From Plectosphaerella cucumerina (Eukaryota > Ascomycota > Sordariomycetes > Glomerellales > Plectosphaerellaceae), in assembly GCA_020746995.1 (NCBI GenBank), contig JAGPXD010000002.1, positions 6,696,001 to 6,760,000 of the forward strand: a stretch of 64,000 bases of DNA. The letters run 5' to 3'. The translations under genes and the position numbers were made by a program. Below are positions 55,412 through 64,000 of this stretch, piece after piece. The notes beneath the pieces are model-generated. The model was given only the letters and a program-made list of their open reading frames with translations. It was not told the DNA's origin and ran no database searches. The stretch's first letter is position 1; every line of letters begins with the position of its first letter.

Positions 55412-56249
55412 TGGACTTCCGGGATCGACTGCACAGGTAGCCACGCGGAAGCCGTATGATACATCCCGTAACGTATGAATGACAGGATAATGTAGGGGGG
55501 TATCATATTCTCTGTATCTGAATGTGGAATCTGGCCATGAAACTGCGCGCCGCCGTGACCATGTCGTATGGGTGTGGAGGCTGTTATGCTTCATTGTGCC
55601 GAAAAAGCAAATGCATTCCCGCGAAACAAACCACAAAAATGGAGAGGGGATGAAGGTACGGGCCGACAAGAACCAGCGGTCAAGCCCAGGTACCGGAATC
55701 AAACGCGTGGATGAACCTTGAGTCTCTCGTGTGCCGGTGCTCATGAGGTTATGGAAAAGAACCACAGAAATGTCAGAAGGAAAAATGGAAGGAAAATGAG
55801 AATTTCGCCTGCCCCGATGCTTGGCCCCCGTGCCTCCAAGGTATCATGTCCGTGAACGAGAACCAAATATGCAGAACATCCGCCGTGACAAAACAAAAAA
55901 ACAGGAACACAACCATAGTCAAAACAAAAACCAGGAAACCCCACGACCAAGGTGGCCATGGGGTGCGAAAAGATCGGGTCGTTGGTAGAGAAGATGCCGA
56001 CGCCGCTCCCGAGAAACAAAATGCGCCCCAGAGGCAAGCCTTCGATATCCTTCTCCCCCCAAAACAACCAAATCGCGTCAACGCCAAGTCTTCCCATGAT
56101 CTGCCTCTGCCGTATGAAACCAGGCCCGAGGGGGGCCTACAGTGCAAGGAAATTGATTAAACGACTACCATAACGCACGCAATGTGCCGACCTCGTCCGC
56201 GGCGGCGGGGGGATGTTGAATGAAAACGGAAACAAGATTCACGAGGTCC
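55412..56249. other. Convergent intergenic region
   Basis: These 838 bp lie between the NPR3 stop and the bHLH stop. The stretch 55740-56060 is A-rich on the plus strand (T-rich on minus), consistent with 3' UTR and polyadenylation signals. No gene seen. Confidence 0.55.
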
Positions 56250-57797
56250 TCACTGCGTGAGATCCATGCCGAACTCGTCTTCCTCCTTGAAGTGCATGTG
56301 GCGGCCATGGTCGTCGTCATCAGGATCGTGCCAGAACTCGCTGGCGCCCGACAGGTCGCCGCCCAGGGCTCCGTTGTTGCCAGGGCTCACAGACGAGAGA
56401 CCTGTGCTGGAGCCGTTGAGGGGGTCGCCGCGGAAGTCCGTGAAGTTGGGTACGCGGAGTCCCGAGCCGGATGCCCGAGAGTAGGAGAGAGCCTCGATCT
56501 TGGAGTTGACTTCCAGGATCTCGGAGTGCATCCTCTTCTCGTCCTCGGTAGGTTCGAAAGGGAAGGTGCCTCCAAGTTCGGCGATGAGGTTCGCCAGCTC
56601 CTCTTGCTGTTGAAGCTTGAGCTGGATGAACCACATGAGGTCCCTGGTCCAGCTGACGGATCCGTTAAGGATGTCGCCCTTGTTGGGACCCTTGTCTTTG
56701 TCCTCTATCGGCAGGCCGGTGGTGATGTTGCCGGCAGCACCTCCTGTGGCACGACGAGCGCCGGGCCCAGCAAGGCCGGACGTCGCCTGGGAAGGGTTGG
56801 AGATGCCAGTCAAGGTGGGCGACAGAGGGGTGCCGCTCTGGATCATCTTACGGATCTTCTCATCTTCCAAGCGATGAGCTGGCACGATCCTGCTCAGGTC
56901 CTGGATCCTTTCGTTGATGTTGTCGCGACGGCGGCGCTCGACGAGGTTGTGCGACTCTCGCCTCCGCTTGCGCTTCATTTCCTGGGAGGAGACGGCCGTG
57001 GCCTGAGGGACACCCAGCTTTGCGGGCATCGATGTGCCACCCTTCATCATGACCTCGTTGAGCTGGGCCAGGCTGGGTTGAACTGGGGAGAAGCCGGAGC
57101 CGTAGGAAGCGGCCATGTTGCCGTTGGGTGATTGCAGCCACTGGCCGGAGGGCGACTTTTCGTGAAGTCCCTGAGTTCGGATGGCCTGGGCGCCAAATGC
57201 TGGCGACTCATGAGAGCCCATGGAGGCGGCGTGCATGGTAGCCTTTGCGGTCATGGGGCTCCGTCCACTGGAGCCCTTCCTCTGCATGGCCTCGGCAATG
57301 CGGGTGCGGCCGCCTTTGGAGTTGAGGTATCCGGACTCGGTGTTGTCGGATCCAGCCAGCGGAGAGCCTGAGTAGGAGATGGGGGATTGCAGTGACGTGC
57401 CCATCGATTGCGGGTTGTGGAACTGGCGGAACTGAGAGTTGTTGAAGCTGTGGACATACGGGCTCTGGATCGGGTCGCCATCGGGTGTGTTTGAGTAGCC
57501 GTTCAGGTCGTTCGTGTCCAGTCCGTGATGTGAGCCATACACATGGTTGTAGCTGTTCATGTTGACGTTGGAGACGCCGTTGTAGTCTTGGCCGCCGTTC
57601 ATGCCTCCATCGTTGGGGCTGCCCAGACTGTCCAACAGCTCGTCATCGCCGAAGACGGCCGAGTTGTTGGAAAAGGCGTTTGAGCTCTGCTGGTTGGAGC
57701 CGCCAAAGTTGTTTGAGTATGAGGAAGAATAGTTGCCTCCCATGAGGTCGTTGGGGTCTATGCTGCCACCAAACTGGCCGAAGCCGTGCTGTGCCAT
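56250..57797 (-). CDS. bHLH transcription factor with a very long loop
   Basis: A single exon encodes 515 residues. The first 265 are Asn/Ser/Gly/Gln-rich and disordered. The basic region and helix 1 (about 273-305) read KRKRRRESHNLVERRRRD and NINERIQDLSRIVP. They carry His, Glu and Arg at the positions that read CACGTG-type E-boxes, as in the MITF/TFE and USF groups. Helix 2 is NKGDILNGSVSWTRDLMWFI at about 372-391, followed by a leucine/glutamine-rich helix (QLKLQQQEELANLIAELGG) that could extend dimerisation. The two helices are separated by about 65 residues rather than the usual 10-15. The acidic C-terminus has a DPDDDD run. The protein is probably nuclear. Homologous bHLH proteins exist across Pezizomycotina, but I cannot assign a pathway. 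The ATG at 57797 opens MAQHGFGQFGGS. Confidence 0.9.
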   Translation of the reverse strand: MAQHGFGQFGGSIDPNDLMGGNYSSSYSNNFGGSNQQSSNAFSNNSAVFGDDELLDSLGSPNDGGMNGGQDYNGVSNVNMNSYNHVYGSHHGLDTNDLNGYSNTPDGDPIQSPYVHSFNNSQFRQFHNPQSMGTSLQSPISYSGSPLAGSDNTESGYLNSKGGRTRIAEAMQRKGSSGRSPMTAKATMHAASMGSHESPAFGAQAIRTQGLHEKSPSGQWLQSPNGNMAASYGSGFSPVQPSLAQLNEVMMKGGTSMPAKLGVPQATAVSSQEMKRKRRRESHNLVERRRRDNINERIQDLSRIVPAHRLEDEKIRKMIQSGTPLSPTLTGISNPSQATSGLAGPGARRATGGAAGNITTGLPIEDKDKGPNKGDILNGSVSWTRDLMWFIQLKLQQQEELANLIAELGGTFPFEPTEDEKRMHSEILEVNSKIEALSYSRASGSGLRVPNFTDFRGDPLNGSSTGLSSVSPGNNGALGGDLSGASEFWHDPDDDDHGRHMHFKEEDEFGMDLTQ

Positions 57798-60700
57798 CGT
57801 GAAAGCAGCGGGGTCCGCTTGTAGGCTTGATTTAGGGGGTGAGAGGCAGCTGGGCTGCCGTATAGGTCGTCAAGGACGGTAAGGATGCAAGTGAAGGCCG
57901 GATGGCGACTGTCGTGGAGCTGTTGGGAAGGTGGTAGGTCTGTCACTGTAATCAGCGGCCGAAGCAAGGGGAAGGGCTGACAAGGAGGGCAACGGCGGGG
58001 GGGATAGGAGCGTACCTATACAGGCTTAGAAGAGGTATGCCAAGTTACGAGGCCATCCGGAAGGGGCGGATGACTGGGTAATGGGGCAGAGGGCGGGTGT
58101 GAGCCTGGTGGGACGGCGGCGGATCCGGTCGTCGAGGTGAAGACGACTGTGGTCTTGAGCCGGTACAGCGCAGTCGCAGGGAGTTTTGCTGTTGCAGAGT
58201 GGCGCGCAAAAGGGGCGGAAGATTTGGGCGGTATGGTACGTCGTCAAGCAGAGCGATCGGCGTCGGGTTGAGTATGTCGAGTCGGCGCGCGACGGGCGAG
58301 ACGGAGGCGATGCGCAGGAGGGGTGAGTAGTGCGGGATGCGCTGCTTATTCCAGGCCACGTCGATGGTCTGTAAAGTCGTGAGGTGGCTGTCGGCGCGAT
58401 GGTCAGTCGATGAACAGAAGCCTCGAAAGCGACACAGAAAGTGAGGATCGACCAGACGTCCGGAGGCTGCGGAGCTGGGAAGAAGGCAGTGTTTAGGTGA
58501 CGAAGAGGGTTGCTGGCCTCGGGTGGGTAGGAAGACCGAATGACGGCCGCGGGGGGGTAAGAAAGGTGGGATCTCCTCGGGAGGGCAAGGGTTGGCCGGC
58601 TTGGACAAGCTAGGCTAGTAGAACCGGAACTCACTCGTACGTGTAACAACCGCGCTGGTCTGGATATGCGACAGACAACGGGCAGGAAGTGATCGCTTTG
58701 GTGCGGCTTTGGAATGCCGACGTCTCACGAGGTGGGGGGGAGGGAGGGAGATGTGACGGGAGCTGCGCAGGCGACAGCGGAGAGATGAGAGGTGATGCCG
58801 TCGACACTTGGATGTGCGGCGGACGGGAAAGGAAGAGCGAAAGTCGGGGGTGGATAGGCGCCAAGCGTGTGTGCGATGCGCCAAAGCGGTGAGGAATGAT
58901 TGTCGCTCCTAGTCCGATCCAGGACAGGCAGAGAGAGGGCGCTCGGACGTGGTCGACTTCCAGGGTGTGAGTGGGAGGGGGGCGGCTGGACGGGATGGTG
59001 AAGGAGGCTCGAGTCAGACCAAGAGGTTCCAAGTTGAATGAGTCGGGTCGGGGGGACGGCGTCTGAAAGGGGGGCCACGGAAAGTCGTTGCCCGGGAGGA
59101 TCGAGGAGGGATGGTTGCAAGAAGAAGAAGAAGCAAGGTGTACGGTAGGTACGGTATGGTATGGTACCTTGGGCGGGCGAGGCGAGTCGAGGCAAGGTGA
59201 TGGGTCAGGGACGCGAGGGAGGCTTGAGCCGTGTATGTAGGCGGCCCAGGTGGTCAGGGAGTAAAGTAGTAATAAGCGCCTCCAGCAGGTCCAGCTGTGC
59301 CGTGGCTCCAGCTCTTCAAGGTTGGGGTCTGGTCTTTTGGTAGGTTGTCGAGGCCCACACGACAGACTTGGCCGCCTGCGTGTTTTCGGTGGGAGTCTTG
59401 TAAATGTGGTCGGCTGGCAGTGAGGTGTGCCTAGCGATGCTAATAGGCACTGTTGGTAGAAGTAATCGGGTATGGGTGCCTGGAGAAGGATGAAAGTAAG
59501 TATCCGATGGATGAAGTATAGCGAGGCAACTCGACACTGGAACGAGGCGTGGGGAACTGGAAAGGCGACGGGAGTGAATGCCAGTGGCAGGTTGGTGGGT
59601 GACTCATCAGTCGACGCCCCTCCAAGGCCCCCCGCCACTGGAATCTGCCCTGTCGCTCCACTGGCAGGCGCAGTGCCCGTCTCTCCTCCCCGCCGCCGCC
59701 TTCAGTGTTCTGTCCCCAGTGTGTTGGGACGGCGCGGGGTCGGGCGGGCCGTGGAAGCGAGTCCAGCCGGTCAAGCAAACTTGAAGATGAATGAACATCA
59801 ACTTACTGCCGTGTATTGCGAAAAGTGCCACCGTTGATGTTGTGCTGGTTCACCTATCCCTTTGGACTTGATCGTCCGAGTGCTTGCAGGAGCGCGGGGG
59901 GGGCTAGGCGCGGGTTCCGACAGAGTGATTGGCAGAATGTTTGCTAGAAGATGGCGAGCAGACAGCTGAGGGTCGTGCTGTGTGTCGATCGCACGAGGGT
60001 TCGGCTCCGAGCTCTGTGCTGTGGGGTTTCAAGATCAAGTTCGCTTTCCGCTTCTCTTTCCAGCTCGTATCAGTTTGCTAGAAAACGTTTCCGTGCTCGT
60101 CTTTGCTGTCCGTCAAGAATCGTTAAGTTGGGAGAAATTACGCTGGCCGTCGTTGACGAGGTCAATAGGGTACGCTGCCTTATATACGAATACCTGCCGA
60201 CCGTGTCCTGGCCCATCAGCTGCACTCTCTGGCCTCTGGATGGTGTCGAGAGCTGAGTCTCCTGACGCGCGATACGCTCGAGATGGTGTCCTGGCCGCGA
60301 CCCCAGCCTCTCCTCCTGCGAAAAGTCAAGATCATGGCCAGCCCACCGCTTGTGTCCCTCAAGCCCCCCAACACCATTCCCAAGGCAAAAGGCCCATCCC
60401 CCCCTCGGGAGGGAGGGCACATCCAACTTTCCTGTACCACAACCCGGGCATCCATCCTTAGTAGTAACTCGCGGCCCACCCAGTACAGATCGTAAACCAC
60501 GCCGTTTGACGCCCGTGATCTCCGGGCCCGCCTTGGGCCTCTCTGCGCCTGAGACATGGATGCACACTTCAAGCACCTGGCCATCCCTGCCATTAAGGAT
60601 CGCCATCGGAAAGTGTTTGTACCATCGGTAGCGATAGCAGGCCTCGTGGTACTTCCCTTCCGGCATGGCCCGCCATCTTGCGCTTGGCACCCGCATCCCG

Positions 60701-62405
60701 CCCGCACACCCAGTGACCCCGAGGGTCGAGGTAGCGTTGGTAACGGGGACCCGTGCTGCTCACATGGAAAAGTGCCCAGTGGTCACTTCCTTGATGTCGA
60801 AATTGCCCTGCTCGGGATATGGCATTCTGTCTTGAGTGCATCGCCCCGTTCCCGAGCCCTGCATGACCTTGTCTGGCCAGAAGACCTGAAGCATCCTATC
60901 CACGGGACCTCGACTTGGCCGAGGGAGCCTGAGAGCAGGGGTGGTCTTCAGAAGACACAAAGTGCGGAAACTCGTAGGACTTTTCTGTAGGCGGCCTTGA
61001 CGCCCGAAGCCAGCTTCCGGCGCAGAGGGTGATGTTGGCGGGGTTATCGCCGCGATGTGCCAGTGCCAGGCCTTCGCGGGTCCCTCGGGGAATGTTTCGA
61101 GGGCACCCTACGGGCAGGCCAGGCCGGCGGCGAGTCGGGCGTCTGCATCCATCCAATCCACACCGGGGGATGAGTGACGGTTCCTGCAGGCAGGTGTTTG
61201 AAATCCATGCCCATTCTGCCGCCCATGTCTTCACTCATGCACGGCTGCAGACCATCGCTTCTCGCGGGGTGGTAGCCGTGCAGTATCGATGCCCGGGGCA
61301 AGTTCTCCGATTTGGCGTCGAGGCTTTAGGTGCAGGAAGCAGGGATATCGCCCGCCCAGAGCAACAAATGGGCTCAGCAGACAGCCTCCTCGCCGCCTCT
61401 GCCTTGCCTTAGCCATCCAGTCCAACATGCAGCGTGACACTAACCACCCCTCCCACGAGGCTAAATAAGGCAAAGCAGACGCAACCACTACCAGTCCACC
61501 TCATGCAGCCTGTCATCACAATGACCGAACTCTGGATCAGTCCAGGCGCGGTGAACGTCTCGATCCCAAACCGCCAATCATGACATACGGATTGATTACG
61601 TGAGGCACAAAGCGGGGTGCCGGTCGAACTGCACCGTCCGCGGTGGCCGTGGCCGCACCGTTCCCAGCTTCCCCCACCGGCGGGAGGCTGGAGCGCCTTG
61701 CTGCTCACCGTCTGGGCACTGTCTACGGGCAATTCGGCCAACCTCCAAAGACAACCTGGAACCTGACGACGCCTCAAGACCAGGCGACCATCTAACAACC
61801 TATTCACCACCACCTTTCCCCCTCCAGCTTGCTGCACTGCCGCTCTCCACACCCTCTGCAGATAACGGGCAAACAACCTGACCGCTTTCCATCCTGCCTA
61901 GCGCCACATCGATACGGGAACCAGGCCAACACGAACGACGCGTCGCGGCAGTCGCGGACCCTTGCGCAAGCACCTACGACGTTGGCCAACAGGCAGTCAC
62001 ATAGTACTTGTTCCTTGCTGCATCTATCCCCAAGGTGGGTGCTCCAGTTGACTAGCCGTTTCGCTGCAGCTTCTGGTCGCGATTTCAAGTGCGTACTAAT
62101 TCCGTCACCGCAGATACCCTACCCTCCTACGTCTCTATCTACCTGCGGACCTTGTCTCGCTTCCCGACGCTCCTCCTGTGCTGCCCACGCCGCACCCGAC
62201 TCGCCATTACGATCGAGTCGACACCTTGGCGGAGCACCCGGAAACATCGCCCGCCTCGTTTCGGAACTAGCTGCACATTGAAACGGTCATCAGACCAGCC
62301 CATTATCGTGGACAGCCCGAACACATCTCCAACACAGCTCGACGCCCACACGTCCATCACCCAGGCGAAAACTGGCCGTTCGGTCACTGCCCCATACTCC
62401 CTACC
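57798..62405. other. Intergenic region of 4.6 kb, leaders of the bHLH and SFT2 genes
   Basis: No convincing gene. From 57800 to about 59800 the minus strand is C/T-rich, as expected for a long leader and promoter of the bHLH gene. Long minus-strand frames here (58026-58649 and 58631-59638) start at non-ATG codons or have skewed Pro/Ser/His composition. From about 61750 to 62405 the plus strand is C-rich and forms the SFT2 leader. The part between (59800-61700) shows nothing recognisable. Confidence 0.5.
57920..58015 (-). other. Possible 5' UTR intron of the bHLH gene
   Basis: On the minus strand a GTACGC donor at 58015 pairs with CCAACAG ending at 57920, with a GCTGATT branch-like site. It is 96 bp long and lies 123 bp before the ATG. 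Supported by splice motifs only. Confidence 0.4.
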
Positions 62406-63539
62406 ATGGCCTCCAATAACTTCAGGGACTCCATAGGGTCGCTGGGCTGGTCCCGCCGCGATCAAGATGTCCCTGTCAACACGGCACAGCAGAGCGGTCT
62501 TATGTCGACCCTCCAGTCGCTCAACCCGTTCGGCGGCGGCGGCTACGTTCAACTTCCGACTACCGAAAGCGCGGGGGCACCACTCCCCGCGCCTAACAGG
62601 CGAGAGGAGGAGGAAGGCATGTTTGTTTGTAAGTGGACACCTTGGACTGCCGGGACCTGTCGATCGACCCCTGCAGCGGACCGCGCGTGGCCCCCATCAC
62701 CATGTCTCGAGGGGCCATGTGATGTGTCGCTGTGTCATCCGGCGACGAATATGCATAGACTGACAATACGCCTCACAGTGAGTCGATGGGACCGCCTGAT
62801 GGTCTTCGGTGCCCTCAACCTCGCTGCTCTGGCCTGCTTCGTCATTTGCTTCGCCCTCTTCCCAGTCCTCTCGCTGCGGCCCACGAAGTTTGTCATTCTG
62901 TAAGTTCTTTGCGGTTGCTTTCCTCTTCAGACCCCAAGCTGCGGCATGCTTCGCATGCATCCTGGTCGGGCTGGGATCATGCTCCCTCTGGCATGGCCCG
63001 AGGCTGTGGCAGTGGCAGGTCCTCCTGCAGCTAGCCGGGACCTTATGCGAGATCATCTTGCATGGCCCTTGGGCTGAGATGGCCTCGGGTCCGGTGACTC
63101 GAGCGCCACCAGCAGGCCCCCTCACCCTTATCGATGAGCAATGTTCGTGGGCCTTGCACCATGCTAACCTACTCGCCTAGGTGGACTCTTGGCTCCATCT
63201 TCTTCCTTGCCTCTTTCGCGGTGGTCATGGGCCCTATGGCCTATGTCCGGCACCTTCTGTCTGCGGACCGGGTGCCTTTCACTGCCGCCTACTTTGGCTC
63301 ACTCAGTCTCTCCCTCTACTTTGCCCTCGGTGTAAGTTGTATCCCAGCCATCCTCACCGACGCCAGACACTAATATCACTCGACAGCTGCACAGCACCAT
63401 CTTGACTCTCATTTCCGCCATCATTCAGTTGGCATGCCTCGTGTGGTACCTCATCAGCTATTTCCCCATGGGCTCGAGCGGCTTGAGACTGGCCACCACC
63501 TTTGGCGCCAGACGTGCGGCTGCGTGGGTTTCGGGCTGA
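62406..63539 (+). CDS. SFT2: Sft2-family vesicle transport protein
   Basis: Four exons, 62406-62628, 62779-62899, 63181-63331 and 63387-63539, give 215 residues like yeast Sft2. The introns are 150, 281 and 55 bp with GTAAGT donors and CTGAC, GCTAAC and CTAATAT branch sites; the 281-bp one is the longest coding intron in the window. The N-terminal 75 residues are cytosolic and polar (QSLNPFGGGGYVQLP). Four membrane helices follow: FGALNLAALACFVICFALF, WTLGSIFFLASFAVVMGP, FTAAYFGSLSLSLYFALG and LISAIIQLACLVWYLISYF. SRWDRLMVFG, RPTKFVILWT and YFPMGSSGLR are family landmarks. Sft2 is a Golgi tetraspan protein acting with Got1 in fusion of endosome-derived vesicles with the late Golgi. Confidence 0.94.
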
Positions 63540-64000
63540 TGGAGGACGCGGTGGCAATCATACACTCGAACAAACAAAGCCAAACTTCCCTCCTCGACAA
63601 ACGAGACTACCGTGCTGTGTCCATGTCCCACTCGAGGGCGACGTGCCTTGTGTCCAGTGCTGTCCGTACACACAAACTCGACATTTCGAGCTGTAGCACT
63701 GCTCCACCGGCCAGTGCCTCGGCAGTGCCACCCCTCCGCTCGCAATGCAAGCATCGTCGTCTCGTATCATACTCGCCTTTTACCTATGCCAGCAGAGCAG
63801 GACGCGTTGCGACCTGATATCACCAGTCAACCCAGGGCAGATTGCCGAGATGTCCGAGGGGGCTGACAGGGGTTATAGGCCTGTAGATAGCGGCCGGGTC
63901 AGCCCTGTCGACCCGTTTGTCTATGATGTGGTAACGTGTACGTTAGGGCTGGTGACATTAGCCTGTATAAAATGAGTAAACAGATTCTAAGTCTCTGTAA
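63540..64000. other. 3' flank of SFT2 to the window edge
   Basis: These 461 bp follow the SFT2 stop codon. The last 80 bp are AT-richer, as expected for a 3' end. No further gene can be recognised before the edge. Confidence 0.55.

Noticed and set aside
56220..57131. 303-codon open frame on the plus strand
   Set aside because: Antisense to the bHLH gene; no motif and shadow-like composition.
58631..59638. 335-codon minus-strand frame upstream of the bHLH gene
   Set aside because: It starts at GTG, is Pro/Ser/His/Thr-rich as any frame of C/T-rich leader DNA would be, and shows no domain.

Overview
The window is a gene-rich piece of a filamentous ascomycete nuclear chromosome, most likely a Sordariomycete. 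The evidence is GC-rich coding DNA, short GT-AG introns (mostly 49-100 bp) with CTAAC/CTGAC branch sites close to the acceptor, pyrimidine-rich leaders and wide intergenic gaps. The protein set also fits, with Pezizomycotina-type regulators and fungal-only families next to core eukaryotic genes. I saw no transposon, AT-rich RIP-like block, tRNA, rRNA or CRISPR. Intron and exon borders below come from reading frame, splice motifs and remembered family alignments, not from transcripts.

Left part (1-19 kb): the 5' part of a cation-efflux transporter runs off the left edge (minus). Next come GAR transformylase ADE8 (minus) and a 5.5 kb stretch with no convincing gene. That stretch ends in the C/T-rich leader of a 926-residue low-complexity protein of unknown function (plus). 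RIB4 (minus) and a MutL homologue of the MLH2 type (plus) are divergent, and five perfect 18-bp repeats lie just past the MLH2 stop.

Middle part (19-38 kb): a TRP/FLC-like membrane protein is followed by a translation and ribosome block: ACL4 (Rpl4 chaperone), GIR2 (RWD protein) and PUF6 (60S biogenesis). Then come a signal-less single-pass membrane protein, RPB4 and TRS23 (divergent; the TRS23 start codon appears to be split by an intron), RPN10, the chromosomal-passenger protein Borealin/Nbl1, and TMA22 (DENR).

Right part (38-64 kb): a large methyltransferase-domain protein has its frame broken at a run of five Cs. It faces a zinc-finger regulator that joins a Zn2Cys6-like N-terminus to C2H2 fingers. 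After a 4.2 kb gene-poor gap come ethanolamine kinase EKI1 and NPR3 (GATOR1/SEACIT) as a divergent pair, a bHLH factor with a greatly expanded loop, and the Golgi traffic protein SFT2.

These genes do not form a pathway cluster. The window reads as ordinary core genome, with several divergent pairs that probably share promoters. I found no clear candidate for a new multi-gene system. The points most worth checking are the split start codon, the frame break, the expanded bHLH loop, the hybrid zinc-finger protein and the uncharacterised 926-residue protein.
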